A stretch of DNA of 64,000 nt from Valencia hispanica (GCA_963556495.2 OY747723.1:10262501-10326500); one strand, 5' to 3'. Counted from the stretch's first letter, positions 22,301-31,385 are shown. Notes: a model not told the origin generated them from the letters alone. Translations and numbers: made by a program.

Positions 22301-24283
22301 CAAATTAACAGCTAGAATGCCAAAGGTCTGCAATGCTGTAATTGCTGCAAATGGAGGATTCTTTGACGAAAGCAAAGTTTGATGTAAAAAAAAATCTTAT
22401 TTCAAATGCAAATCATTATTTCTAACCTTGTCAATGTCGTGACTCTATTTTCTATTCATTTCACAACGTATGGTGGTGAATAAGTGTGACTTTTCATGGA
22501 AAACACAAAATTGCTTGGGTGACCCCAAACTTTTGAACGGTAGTGTATATAGAATCAAGTTGTAATTGTAGTTTTAGGTCGTCTTCACACCTGATAGTCC
22601 GGTAGACTTAGTTCGATTAGAGACCCAAATTGCAACCCTGTTGCTTTCTTTAGCTGGTGTGGTTTGCATTCACACTGCACTTTGTCAAACTAACCAAAGC
22701 TCTTGAGCAACATGTTTACCCTTTGCCTGTGGTGACACTGTGGAAGCACTCAACAGGGGACATTTCCAGTTTCGTGACATGTGAACAAACATGGAGGGGC
22801 ATTAGATTTGAGCAGTTTTAGGATTGTTCTATTGTCTCCAACAAATGTGCCAGACAAAAACGTCGCAGCAATGAACTACAGAACGAGCCAAAGTTGTTGT
22901 TGTCCGGTTGTTTTGGTTGTATTTACCTTGAATGCCCTGCGCTATATAGTCCGTTCCCTGTTTTTCAAACTGCCACGGCCAGCTTGGCATTCACGTACAC
23001 ACTCAGACCGCACCAGAGATCACTTCAACCAAACCCATACTGTACCTAGGTTTTTAGGTGAACCATAGTTCACTTTTTTGGTCCACATTAGAGTTTGACT
23101 GCACATTTACACCTTCCCAAACTTGCCTAACTTTCTGGGCAAAAAAATTAGAGTGTGATTAAAGCGGACTATACAGGGCTGGTGTGAATGCAACCTTAAA
23201 TGGATATGATGGGGTTGGTCTTGAAAGAAGTCTTTGAAATATCTGAAAAGCCTTTACACAAACAAATTTTTGCCTGTTGTTCATGTGACATGGAATTTTC
23301 TTTTGCATGAAAATTTGCTTTGCCAATTTTTTACAATGCAGTACAATTTAAGTTTGCTTTTCTTGGACATTTTTCTGCTTTGACTTCAGATTTTTCAGTA
23401 CAAATTTAGAACTTTTTTGAAGATTTTATCAAGCTAATTTTTTCAGTCATGACAGTTATTCAATTTCAAATCATGTCAGCACAGCATCTACTGTTAATTC
23501 CAAATTTGTAAAATATCTTAAAAAAAATAAAATAATTGGATGAATATACGATACCGGTAAATAAGCGGCATCAGAGCCAGGGATTTAAATAGGCTTAACA
23601 ACCTGATAAAGAAGGCTGGTTCTGTTCTTGGGACAACTGTGGAAAATCTGGAGATGATAATGCAAAGAAGGATTCTTCATAAAATCAAAAAAATTATGGA
23701 CAACCCTGAGCATCCTCTTCATGAGACAGTCATACAACAATAGAGCGTCTTCAGTCGGAAGCTTCTTCAGTTTCGCTCCAATACAGACCGCTACAGGAAA
23801 TCCTTCCTGCCCACAGCCATCAATATCTACAACAACTCCTTAAAGAATTAATTATATGAGCTATACCAAAACTTAATTTCCCTCTGGGATCAATAAAGTA
23901 TTTTTGAATTGAATTGAATTGAATAAATTAGACATTAGACTAAACTGAAAAAAGCTAAATTAAATGAATTCAAAATGTGAAAAAAAGGTTTAAAAAACAG
24001 AAATATAAAAATAGTAGTAAAGCCCAGCAAAATAAGACAAAAAAAGGGAACAGTATGTGTTCTTTCTCCTTTTTAGGTTCAGACTGTTCTCAGGAGACAG
24101 TGGAATCTGCTACGGATGCAGTCAGCCGGCACGTTTGCCAACCCAGAGTTCTTCCGCTCAGCCTATTATGTGGCGTCATCGCTCACTGAAGTCCACCGCT
24201 GCTACAGCATCGAAAGCCACACCGAGCACATGAATGGCAAGAGTTACTCCGACATATTCAGATCGGAAAGCCCTTATGTGTAA
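1265..24283 (+). CDS. calcrl: calcitonin receptor-like receptor (class B GPCR), 12 coding exons
   Basis: Family B peptide-hormone receptor of the plasma membrane. With RAMP1 or RAMP2/3 the vertebrate protein forms CGRP or adrenomedullin receptors and signals mainly through Gs. Joined exons: 1265-1315, 7821-7971, 8197-8304, 13482-13591, 13680-13774, 13856-13973, 14060-14213, 14300-14360, 14441-14507, 17300-17518, 17639-17680, 24077-24283. They total 1383 nt = 460 aa plus TAA, close to the ~461 aa of human CALCRL, with GT/AG at each junction and consistent phases. Visible: signal peptide (~1-25), six-cysteine hormone-binding ectodomain (~50-140) with the motif [11 protein letters not shown], seven membrane segments (~140-390), the conserved [16 protein letters not shown] stretch of TM3, the ECL1 and ECL2 cysteines (GSCK, DICW), and a C-tail ending ESPYV. 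Similarity is higher to CALCRL than to CALCR from memory of both families. Fish have several calcrl paralogues; which one this is cannot be settled here. No promoter or first noncoding exon was identified. Confidence 0.93.
2196..2345 (+). mobile_element. 3' tail of L2/Rex1-like LINE
   Basis: Carries the phrases TCCTTCCTGCCCACAACCAT and GATCAATAAAGCATTTT. These are shared with the 3' ends of copies at 23558-23925 and 37970-38180 (+) and at 9772-10850 and 20236-20440 (-). 5'-truncated, in calcrl intron 1. Confidence 0.75.
2400..3600. other. intron 1 stretch without recognised element
   Basis: Holds a GC-richer segment (2400-2600) and a short GGCCA-rich tandem motif near 2995-3015. No domain-bearing ORF seen. 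Confidence 0.5.
3640..5985 (-). mobile_element. RTE/Rex3-type LINE remnant, split by an insertion
   Basis: The - strand encodes reverse-transcriptase pieces in order. 5984-5733: RRLKGG, AVCHQ (RT upstream region). ~5050-4800: [17 protein letters not shown] and [17 protein letters not shown]. 4513-3995: [27 protein letters not shown] (catalytic FADD box) and [13 protein letters not shown]. 4103-3650: [44 protein letters not shown]. Frameshifts and stops make it dead. Clade assignment to RTE/Rex3 is from memory and could be another fish LINE clade. Confidence 0.85.
5057..5732 (-). mobile_element. poly(A)-tailed retro-insertion with 15-bp TSD inside the LINE
   Basis: CACCAAGGAGCTTTT occurs at 5057-5071 and 5718-5732, exactly where the LINE coding sequence is interrupted. 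The left copy runs into ~20 T, i.e. a poly(A) tail on the - strand. The 646-bp insert (5072-5717) has the marks of L1-type target-primed reverse transcription. I do not recognise the inserted RNA; its 5' half is polypurine-rich on the + strand. Confidence 0.85.
6544..6765 (+). pseudogene. hAT transposase C-terminal dimerisation fragment
   Basis: Open frame reading [20 protein letters not shown], then [15 protein letters not shown] and ending KKSEI-stop. [17 protein letters not shown] is the hAT C-terminal (Dimer_Tnp_hAT) signature. The rest of the transposase is absent. Confidence 0.85.
6766..7500. other. intron 1 stretch, nothing recognised
   Basis: AT-rich, without convincing ORFs or terminal repeats. 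Confidence 0.5.
7516..7586. repeat. perfect 32-bp hairpin in calcrl intron 1
   Basis: Arms 7516-7547 and 7555-7586 are exact reverse complements around a 7-nt loop. Function unknown. Confidence 0.9.
7821..7971 (+). CDS. calcrl: calcrl exon: end of signal peptide and start of ectodomain
   Basis: Acceptor GCCAG precedes 7821; donor GTGAGC follows 7971 (phase 1). It encodes aa 18-67, including [17 protein letters not shown]. The Cys of QCFQ is the first of the six ectodomain cysteines of class B receptors. Confidence 0.9.
8197..8304 (+). CDS. calcrl: calcrl exon: ectodomain core
   Basis: Acceptor ATCAG, donor CGAG|GTGAAT. It encodes the family signature [11 protein letters not shown] followed by [12 protein letters not shown]: three of the six disulphide cysteines, the conserved Asp/Trp pair, and an N-glycosylation sequon (NRT). 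Confidence 0.93.
9067..9720 (-). pseudogene. broken Tc1-like transposase
   Basis: The N-terminus reads [20 protein letters not shown] with the start of the HTH ([10 protein letters not shown]). After a deletion and frameshifts the middle reads [19 protein letters not shown], giving the first catalytic Asp. The second Asp/third Glu region is degraded. Not functional. Confidence 0.85.
9772..10850 (-). mobile_element. L2/Rex1-like LINE, 5'-truncated
   Basis: - strand RT pieces in order: [37 protein letters not shown] and [12 protein letters not shown] (RT motif A); [33 protein letters not shown]; then a 3' end with GATCAATAAAGTA-type tail at ~9772. Several frame breaks. Confidence 0.85.
11700..11862 (-). 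mobile_element. tRNA-derived SINE head
   Basis: The - strand starts with a tRNA-like segment: A-box-like TGGTGTAGTGGTTAAGAC and B-box-like GGGTTCAGCTCC, spaced as in tRNA-derived SINE promoters. The 3' part is undefined. Not a tRNA gene: no acceptor stem or cloverleaf. Confidence 0.55.
12050..12345. repeat. Tc1 5'-end fragment and dispersed inverted-repeat element
   Basis: 12050-12092 repeats a piece of the Tc1 element (AATAGAGCTTCCTAAAG, as at 10960). The arms ACTAACTTAAAACTAAC (12104) and GGTTAGTTTTAAGTTAGT (~12285) are inverted repeats. The 12140-12340 segment matches 36535-36740 in direct orientation, and a short piece also occurs near 34285. Confidence 0.6.
12370..12790. repeat. AAATAAAT/ATTTATTT foldback repeat
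   Basis: Imperfect AAATAAAT units punctuated by GTGG on the left half and ATTTATTT units punctuated by CCAC on the right half form one long inverted repeat. The same family occurs at 51040-51510 and 51850-52225. ORFs rich in IYLFIYF here are artefacts. Confidence 0.8.
12885..13210 (-). pseudogene. hAT (ZBED5/SCAND3-like) transposase fragment
   Basis: - strand reads [19 protein letters not shown] and [20 protein letters not shown], resembling the DMS.DIE.QL and TDGA.A.TG..SGL stretches of ZBED5-type hAT proteins. Stops follow. Confidence 0.6.
13482..13591 (+). CDS. calcrl: calcrl exon: end of ectodomain
   Basis: Acceptor GTGCAG, donor ACG|GTAAGA. It encodes [19 protein letters not shown] and [10 protein letters not shown]: the last two ectodomain cysteines, the conserved G-x-W and three NxT sequons. 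It ends in phase 0 just before TM1. Confidence 0.92.
13680..13774 (+). CDS. calcrl: calcrl exon: TM1
   Basis: Acceptor TTTTTTAG, donor GTAAGT, phase 2 end. It encodes [20 protein letters not shown] and IFIYFK, matching TM1 of CALCRL (IGHGLS and SLGIF are near-identical). Confidence 0.92.
13856..13973 (+). CDS. calcrl: calcrl exon: ICL1 and TM2
   Basis: Acceptor CCTCAG, donor CAG|GTAGAT. It encodes [20 protein letters not shown], the very conserved ICL1/TM2 region of class B receptors, followed by the more variable ECL1 (NKEDSLTSQ). Confidence 0.92.
14060..14213 (+). CDS. calcrl: calcrl exon: TM3 and start of TM4
   Basis: Acceptor GTACAG, donor GG|GTTAGT (phase 1). It encodes GSCK (the TM3 disulphide cysteine), [19 protein letters not shown] and [15 protein letters not shown], the class B TM3/ICL2/TM4 block. 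Confidence 0.94.
14300..14360 (+). CDS. calcrl: calcrl exon: TM4 and start of ECL2
   Basis: Acceptor TTCACAG, donor GACAT|GTGAGT. It encodes [19 protein letters not shown], the TM4 and ECL2 start of CALCRL. Confidence 0.91.
14441..14507 (+). CDS. calcrl: calcrl exon: ECL2 and TM5
   Basis: Acceptor TTTACAG, donor GTG|GTAAGC, phase 0. Read across the junction it gives [20 protein letters not shown]. The first Cys pairs with the TM3 cysteine, and IIHGP is the CALCRL/CALCR TM5 start. Confidence 0.91.
14930..17075 (-). mobile_element. L1/Tx1-like LINE remnant in calcrl intron 9
   Basis: - strand RT and C-terminal pieces: [20 protein letters not shown] (RT motif A, decayed), [55 protein letters not shown], then [19 protein letters not shown] and [14 protein letters not shown]. 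These are the characteristic C-terminal motifs of fish L1/Tx1 ORF2. Multiple breaks; 5' truncated. Confidence 0.85.
17300..17518 (+). CDS. calcrl: calcrl exon: TM5-ICL3-TM6-ECL3
   Basis: Acceptor ATTACAG, donor CAG|GTCAGT; 219 nt = 73 codons. It encodes [36 protein letters not shown] (ICL3 and TM6 start), [13 protein letters not shown], then ECL3 [10 protein letters not shown] and the TM7 start. Confidence 0.94.
17639..17680 (+). CDS. calcrl: calcrl exon: TM7 micro-exon (42 nt)
   Basis: Acceptor AAATATAG, donor GAG|GTGAGT. It encodes [14 protein letters not shown], the class B TM7 end followed by helix 8 (FFNGEVQ across the junction). A 42-nt exon here is usual for this receptor family. Confidence 0.93.
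18230..18620 (-). pseudogene. hAT (ZBED5-like) transposase fragment
   Basis: - strand frames give [27 protein letters not shown], and [20 protein letters not shown], matching the VNFIK..PL, MGSDH..LLLHTEV and ELRDEV..FL stretches of ZBED5-type proteins, broken by frameshifts. Confidence 0.6.
18621..19680. other. intron 11 stretch without recognised element
   Basis: 18760-18860 contains a phrase (ATTGGCCCTTTAA) shared with 29228, so it is probably old repeat. Otherwise AT-rich and featureless. Confidence 0.45.
19686..20696. mobile_element. non-autonomous hAT-like element
   Basis: Ends TAGGGATGTCA and TGACAGCCCTA are near-inverse. The flanking octamers ATTTATAT and CTTTATGT agree at 6 of 8 positions, as expected for an old 8-bp hAT TSD. 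A LINE tail (20236-20440) is nested inside. Confidence 0.65.
20236..20440 (-). mobile_element. L2/Rex1-like LINE 3' tail
   Basis: The reverse complement carries CTTCTTCAGTTTCGCTGCAC and the GGAAGGATCTTC/TTCCTGCCCACAGCC block, plus the AATAAAGTATTTTTGAA-type 3' end shared with the other copies. Confidence 0.75.
20927..22545 (+). mobile_element. complete Tc1/mariner element, DD38E (Intruder-type)
   Basis: Perfect 27-bp TIRs at 20927-20953 and 22519-22545 (outer end CACTACCGTTCAAAAG), flanked by TA at 20925-20926 and 22546-22547. The 1619-bp element carries one intact transposase ORF in the calcrl sense direction. It lies in calcrl intron 11. The spacing and size match the DD38E family that I recall being named Intruder; the name is from memory. 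Confidence 0.93.
21339..22382 (+). CDS. intact DD38E Tc1/mariner transposase, 347 aa
   Basis: Cut-and-paste transposase acting on the TIRs of its own element in the nucleus. From N-terminus: paired-like HTH domains (~1-110; [20 protein letters not shown], then SGRPRCTT, a GRPR-like AT-hook motif, ~58-65), then the catalytic core. D154 is in [12 protein letters not shown]244 in [11 protein letters not shown] and E283 in [11 protein letters not shown]. There are 38 residues between D244 and E283; ordinary Tc1 has 34. The four extra residues lie in the [10 protein letters not shown] stretch. There are no stops or frameshifts and the length is within the family range, so it could encode active enzyme. 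The ATG at 21339 is chosen because the MARKRELS start parallels other Tc1 transposases. It is not a host gene. Confidence 0.93.
   Translation: MARKRELSSETRQSILVLRNEGYSMREIAKKLKISYNGVYYSLQRTAQTGSNQSRKRSGRPRCTTEQEDKYIRVSSLRNRRLTGPQLASSLNSTRKTPVSTSTVKRRLRDSGLQGRVAKKKPYLRLANKRKRLRWAKEHRHWTEEDWKKVLWTDESKFEVFGSQRRTFVRCRTTEKMLEEWLTPSVKHGGGNVMVWGCFGAGKVGDLYRVKGILNKEGYHSILQRHAIPSGQRLIGANFILQQDNDPKHTSKLCKNYLEKKQAAGILSVMEWPAQSPDLNPIELLWEQLDRMVRKKCPSNQSKLWELLLEAWGAISPDYLNKLTARMPKVCNAVIAANGGFFDESKV
22577..23195. mobile_element. PIF/Harbinger-type MITE
   Basis: TIRs GGTCGTCTTCACACC (start) and GGTGTGAATGCAACC (end) are flanked by the 3-bp TSD TTA (22574-22576, 23196-23198), typical of PIF/Harbinger. Subterminal inverted similarity continues (TAGTCCGGTAGAC / GCGGACTATA). 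No transposase inside. Confidence 0.8.
23558..23925 (+). mobile_element. L2/Rex1-like LINE, 3' end
   Basis: Reads [20 protein letters not shown] (after a break), [20 protein letters not shown], then [25 protein letters not shown] with NNSLKN-stop, the RT C-terminus. It is followed by GATCAATAAAGTATTTTTG and a GAATT repeat tail at 23907-23922. Confidence 0.88.
24077..24283 (+). CDS. calcrl: calcrl last coding exon: helix 8 and C-terminal tail
   Basis: Acceptor CCTTTTTAG precedes GTTCAG. It encodes [20 protein letters not shown], a Ser/Thr/Tyr-rich tail with [11 protein letters not shown] (compare EHLNGKSIHDI of human CALCRL), and ends ESPYV, TAA at 24281-24283. Confidence 0.92.
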   Translation, partial: VQTVLRRQWNLLRMQSAGTFANPEFFRSAYYVASSLTEVHRCYSIESHTEHMNGKSYSDIFRSESPYV

Positions 24284-26557
24284 AACAATAGTCAACATTT
24301 ACCTCTTATAATTTTCAAAGATAGCAACATTCTTTGAGCTTTGGACTGGTCAAGGCAACTAGTTTGGAGCTAGCTTTCTTAAAAAACAGAACTGTCAGAC
24401 ATAATGAACACAAAAAATGGCTTTACCAAAAGGGATTTACATGTTTTTCATCTTGTGGAAGCTACAAGAAACAGCATCTTCAAAGACACCCAAACTAAGT
24501 ACTTTATAGATCTGGAACACGGCTGCGAGACAGTGATCTCTGCAACGTCCTGGGACTTCAAGAGTTCTTGGTTTACAGTAAGCTGTCCTGTTGTGATGAA
24601 AAAAAATCTGCGCATTTTAACAGAGCTGATATGAATAAAAACTGTCAGGACATTATGATAAAAGAACATGCAAAAAAAATTAAGAACGCAGTCTTGATTG
24701 TCTACTTGCATTTTTTAGCAGTGTTATGGAAAGAAATGTCTTCTTCCCTTCATAGCAATGAGGTTGGAGTCTGTATCTGCGTTTTTCATATTTTATTACG
24801 GCCAGTCTTAAACATGAACTCGTCTGGGCCAACGCTCAAACTCTCTCGCACCTGGATCATGTCTGCCCTCTCTGCCAGCAGCTTCTGCCTTCAGTCCCCT
24901 GATGTTATGTCTTCATTGCAACCAAAACACTCATCACTGTCGAAGAGCCAACAGTTAGATCAGAGTAGGTGAAAGGCCTCTTCTCTGACTCTAATAATTA
25001 CTGTGATAAAATGATTAGATCAAAACAATAGACTTTAGATCCAGAAACAATTTTTCCACATCACAGACTTGACCAAACTAGGAGGATTAGCTCTTAGAGT
25101 ATTGCAGACATTTGAGGCAGAAAGGAGTCAAATCAAAGCCAAAAATATTGATTAAATGAACTGTGTAAGAATAGTTAGGCAAACTGTCAAAACATGGAAC
25201 AGAACAAAAAAGAGCACAAATTGATTTTTTCCTCATGTGGCATTTCTATTTGAATAAATGTGGTTTTCATTGCATGTACAAAGCTGAAAGTTGTAGGTAA
25301 AATTCCTATTTATGTGCAAGCAAACGCATTGGGTTAGGCTCTCTGTTTGTATTTGATGTATTTGATTTGTTTCTATTTTGTTTTCATTTGTCTCTAAAAT
25401 TCTAAATGCTGGAGAAATGAAAGGGGAGGAGAGTAAATATATATTTACCTATTTTATGTTTGATTGTTTATTAATATATCATATATTAGGGCATGTAATA
25501 TGTATTTTAAACAGTTTATTGACACAAGCAATTCTCCAGAATACATAAATACATATATCTTCTGTTTAAATATAATGTGAAGTTTATACATAAAAAAAAC
25601 CTTTACATATATTACATAAAAAATATGTTTTTTTTTTTTAAATATTCTTTCTATTAGGACATGATTCTGTCTTCATGGAAAGTTTACAGACTGATTCTTC
25701 TGGTATTTTGGTATTAATTAAACTATTTCAAGGAAATACTTTGAGGCACAACATCTGTCATGACTGTTTTTCGGCATTCGTCTTCATATTCTCATATTAC
25801 ATGTATAAGAGTAGGACTTGGATGGCAACCAGAGAAATGTGGCATTGTATTAACCTCGGTAGTTGAAATTGGGAATGCTAAAAATAGACTTAGGATCAAA
25901 TATTCTCTAAACGAAGAATGGGTCCTGGGGAGCCCTCTCGTCCTGGCAGCACTTCTGGGCGGTTACATTATGGATTCCTGGGGAAAGTGGAAGATTATGT
26001 GTCTGTCGTTGCTGTCAGTCGAGGACGTGGAAGATGTCTATATAATTGGATTAATGGTAGCCGGGTTTTTGCTGTTTCGACCGGGTGGATTCCTGGTTTA
26101 TCACAAACTTCAACTTCAACAGACCAGCTGCAATTGGGAACCTGCCTGACCAACATGAAGGGATGTGTCGGGCTTTAAGTACTCAGACTCAAGTGTTAAA
26201 TGAACTAAGCCGCAGGTTTGCTGCGATGTTGGAAGTTATACATTGAATGGAAACCAACTTGGAGAAACTTTCAGCCCAGCTTGGTGGAAACTGACCCCAT
26301 GATTCGGCCATGAGACCCCTGAAAGACTTTAAGGCAGACAAAACAGAGCTCCTGTCTGAAACTAAAACAATCAGTGCTATCTGTAATTTGGCTCCCTGTG
26401 CTGGCCTTGAGGCTGGCAAACAAAACCTCCCCAGAAGGATAGTGCTGACAGTAGCTCCTTGCCCACCCTCCCCTGCTCCTTTACATGAGACTGAGTGATA
26501 GTTCACCATTACTGAAGTCCACATGCATGCACGTTCACTACAATCATAGACACACAC

Positions 26558-26599
26558 GCATTCCTGGATCTCAACGTGCTCGTTGAGATACAGGAATGC
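26558..26599. repeat. 18-bp stem hairpin in putative calcrl 3'UTR
   Basis: Arms 26558-26575 and 26582-26599 pair with one mismatch around the loop GTGCTC. Confidence 0.8.
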
Positions 26600-26929
26600 C
26601 CCCCCCACCTGCCATATGTCTCTCTTGTGACTGAAATATGGCCTTACTATGTACTGGCGTGGAGGTTTTTGTCAAGCACCTCCACCCCCTCCCCCTCATG
26701 AGGAGAGGACTGCAATGCTTATCTTTTTTTTTTCCTCGTACACCTTGTGTACCCTGACCTGATGTTACCCTTTTCATCTGCATATATGTGAAAATGGTAA
26801 CCTGTGAAAATACCATTATTCTTTGTCACAAAATACTAAAATGGTTAAATTTCTATATTTAATCTAGCTCAGAAACAGTCTATTTTGATATGACACCACA
26901 AGAACTACTACTGGAGTAACAATATTGTA

Positions 26930-26935
26930 AATAAA
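26930..26935 (+). promoter_or_regulatory. candidate poly(A) signal for calcrl
   Basis: Canonical AATAAA about 2.65 kb downstream of the calcrl stop, followed by a region that becomes repetitive. Earlier AATAAA motifs could be used instead. Confidence 0.35.
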
Positions 26936-26959
26936 GACTGGTTGATATGAAAACAGATT

Positions 26960-28000
26960 CAGTTTTCTTTTGCATGCCCCTTTTTTTAACAGTGGTTCTA
27001 GTTTCCAAAGAAGAAATCAAATCAAATCTGACTTTGTTCCCTTTCCCACATATTTAACTGAGGGTGGAATTTCCTTGTCCGACCCATGGAAATAACTGTA
27101 ATGAATATTGTTTACAGACAAAGCAGGGCGGGTTATTCTCTGCTCCATGTTCAGAAGGTATGTGAATGCAAACTGATACAATTAGGAAGTTCCAAAGGAA
27201 AAGTTCTATATCTATGCTTTTTTTATTAAGTTTAACCCAAATGCTGAGTACAGCTCTTGACATGCAACCTTTCACTTTCAAGAGATGGAACCCAAGCTGA
27301 CCAAAAGCACATGTCCAATGTGTGTGTCCATATGGCACCTAAAAAATCTTTTTATGATTTATCTGCATTCCTTTCATAGACCTAGCCCAAATTCACAACG
27401 GACTCTGGTTTCTGTGATTCTTGGAGAACCATTTGTAGAATCATCTCAACAAATTTGAAACTTTCTCGCTCATCGTCTCTTTTTGTTTCCAGAACATTTA
27501 CATGTTTTGTACTCTTTTACTTCTTTCCTCTTGCATTTGCATGGCAGGTGGTTTAGTATCCCATTAGGTTTGAAGGCATTTGCTTCCTTTATAATGGAGA
27601 GGAAGCAAAAAAGTGCAAATTTAAGTATTTAAAGAATCTGGGGTAATTTATTTTTGTTGTTCATCTTTCATAACTTTATCACTCTACGTTCTCATGTGTA
27701 CCTAAATGGAAATCAGAGCTGTGGATGTATTAGCAGTTTCCTGTTTTTAAGAATAGCTATATTGCCATTGAACTCTTGATCCATCCATTCTTGTGTACTA
27801 GTAACAAACACTTCCTCAGTCCCATGACTAACGCTAGTTTACTGCCTTCATTTCCCTCACTTCCGCTGAGACCTGAATAATTTCACTGGTGCTCTTGTAT
27901 TCCAGTGGGTTTCCAGAAGTCAAGTCAGTAGAACTTCCGTGAATTTGTCAAGGACGTTTTCCACCAGACGTGACTAAACAGAGCAATGTGGTTTCATGAC
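26960..28000. other. intergenic, nothing recognised
   Basis: No domain-bearing ORF or terminal repeats seen. Confidence 0.5.
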
Positions 28001-28139
28001 CGTCCTGCAGATATAGCAAAAAGTAGGTCATCATTGTTCTGGAATTGCCAAAATATTCTGGAATTGCGCTACTCATGTTGGCATAATGTTGGAGCAGCTA
28101 ATTATGGTTCTTTTTGTAGACTTTTGTTCATAATTTCCC

Positions 28140-28397
28140 TTGATAGCGTTTCCTTACCTGACTCATCTGTACTTGGGCCAATGTCCCTTTTTATGTCTTT
28201 TTTATTGTTGTTCTTAAGTGTTTGTGTGAATAGGAGTTGGGTTGGGGGGAGGGGGGTATAACTGTGATCATGCTTTTAAATCTGTGGATGAGGGATGGGA
28301 ATATGGTTTATGTGGGGTCATTTTTATCTGTAAAGCACTTTGAGTTGCAACTCTTGTATGAAAAGTTTATATACTATTTATATTTATAAATAAAGTG
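28140..28397 (+). mobile_element. L2-type LINE 3' tail
   Basis: Ends CTGTAAAGCACTTTGAGTTG, then an ATAAATAAAGTGTGATTGATTG tail, the usual 3' end of fish L2 copies, leading directly into the (GATT)n tract. Confidence 0.7.
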
Positions 28398-29574
<1,177 letters not shown>

Positions 29575-30589
29575 CATAGACACATGTAAAGAATAGACCC
29601 CGCATCGGCTGGTCTGAGGCAAGATATGCGGCCGCCATCTTGGGCCGGTATTCCCATCCGCAGAGTTCCACCATAACACCAGCAGTTATTACAAGATACC
29701 TGGCGTACTCGTGTTCAAATCAACGGACTGTAGAGAGTAGGGCTCGGGGGATAACTTTTCACAAATACAACTGAACATTTTTGTTTTTTGTAATTTGTAA
29801 ATATAATAATACTGTAGGCCTACTGTATGTCCACCAGCGAAATCTTAGCTAGTTAACGTTAAATATATTTTTAAACCGCTGACTTGGATTACATCTGACA
29901 CAAGAATGCTAGGCTACTGTAGAAATACATTTTTTACTGGTATAAATCTCTCTTGTTCACCCATCCCCCCATTGAATAGATTGTAAACAAGCTCATTGAT
30001 CATTTTAGCAGCTTTGCGTCATCAACAGAAATGCCTTCTTTAAAAAAAAAAAAGGTTCTAAGAAATCTGATAAAAGTAAATAGGAAAATATGAATGAAAT
30101 GGAAAGATAGAAATAGTAATAGAATTGAAGAATGTCATGATATAGGTATGTATAATGTCATATAATATGAATATATATATATATAATCTGTGGGCTATTT
30201 TATATATATATATCATATCTGTATATTATATATTACCTATATCTTTATTTTATATATTTATAGTCTGTATATTAGCCTATATATCATCTATATCTATTAT
30301 ATTATCTATATTGTACATGTGTATATTACTCATGAATTATATTGTATATATTATTAAAATGGCTGAGTAGTACTTTCTGCTATCTTATAGCATTGTGTAT
30401 TTTGCATACATTTTTAATGAGTAAATAGGAATATTCTATTACTGTTGAGCCAATGACGCTTCATTGCGTCTGCCAAACAGATTACAAAGTGGAGCGGGGG
30501 ATACCGGCCCAATATGGCGGCCCCACGGCTCATCAGCGCCAATAGGCAGTAGCGGTCAATTCGGTGTCTATTCTTTATATATGTCTATG
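29575..30589. mobile_element. non-autonomous element with exact 8-bp TSD (hAT-type)
   Basis: GTTCCGAC occurs at 29567-29574 and 30590-30597. The inner ends CATAGACACATGTAAAGAAT and its near-reverse complement (ATTCTTTATATATGTCTATG) are TIRs, followed by inverted blocks around GCCGCCATCTTGGGCCGGTA. An 8-bp TSD fits hAT. The interior is AT-rich with a TATATA-rich stretch at 30150-30370. No transposase. Confidence 0.88.
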
Positions 30590-31078
30590 GTTCCGACTAT
30601 CTGTGCTACGCCTCAATCACTGCAACCCTGTAGCACTGCGCGTGCGCATTTCAATGTTACTTCACAATTTGCTTACTCAGCAAATCTGTCATCGAGAATT
30701 CCTACCTGGAAGTTCCATTTCGTCTGTTTTATTTCTTTGAAGTTTACAGTGAGTTTTATAGAAATTATTTTATTATATATATTATATATTGTATATATTA
30801 TATAATTTTTATTAAAAATGTTTTATGGCTTTCCTTAAAGTGGATTTGAACCCCATGAAAAATCATAACCCCGACCCCAGACAACATTTGAAAAATTCTA
30901 CAAAGTGAGCAGTGCCAGGAGGCATGGAGGGGTATGGCCAAGTGTGGAGGATGAGCGGAGGAGGGAACGTTGGGGTGTGTTCAGGAGGACAGTGACATCT
31001 AGCCTAATCTGACACTGAAACATGGACAGTGACCACAGCGACGTTGGCAGTTTTGCAACTGATCGATCTGATCGACGT

Positions 31079-31385
31079 TCATCTGTTTTGAACGTTAGCC
31101 TACATTAGCATTACCACTCAGGACTCATCCTGTCTCTCTCTGCCTCAGCAGCACCGGCCTCAGGCAGCCCTGACTCAGCGCCCTGAGCCAGCGGATCTCC
31201 TCCGTCGTCACCGGAGGTAGAGGGAGTTTTTATGGAGCCCAGCGGCCCCGACCCACATTAATTTGAGCCGCTGGCTCGGGGCGTTGAGTCCTGAGGCCGG
31301 CGCTATCAGTGCTGCTGAGGCAGAGGGAGACAGGATGGGTCCAGTCTCTGAGTGGTAATGCTAACATAGGCTAACGTTCAAAACA
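31079..31385. repeat. ~115-bp arm inverted repeat (foldback)
   Basis: The left arm (GTTTTGAACGTTAGCCTA, ATTACCACTCAGGACTCATC, GCCTCAGCAGCACCGG) is mirrored in the right arm (~31262-31385; GAGGCAGAGGGAGACAGGAT, TAATGCTAACATAGGCTAAC). The loop is ~65 bp and the segment is GC-richer than its surroundings. Confidence 0.75.

Larger units (their letters stand above)
24284..26950 (+). other. putative calcrl 3'UTR region
   Basis: No host exon and no clear transposon is seen for ~2.65 kb after the calcrl stop. Candidate AATAAA signals lie at 24634-24639, 25253-25258 and 26930-26935. The last would give a long 3'UTR. Short ORFs here have no recognisable domain. Assignment is by position only. Confidence 0.4.

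Noticed and set aside
25675..26149. 129-aa ORF as a downstream gene
   Set aside because: No recognisable domain, no splice sites, and it lies in the probable calcrl 3'UTR.
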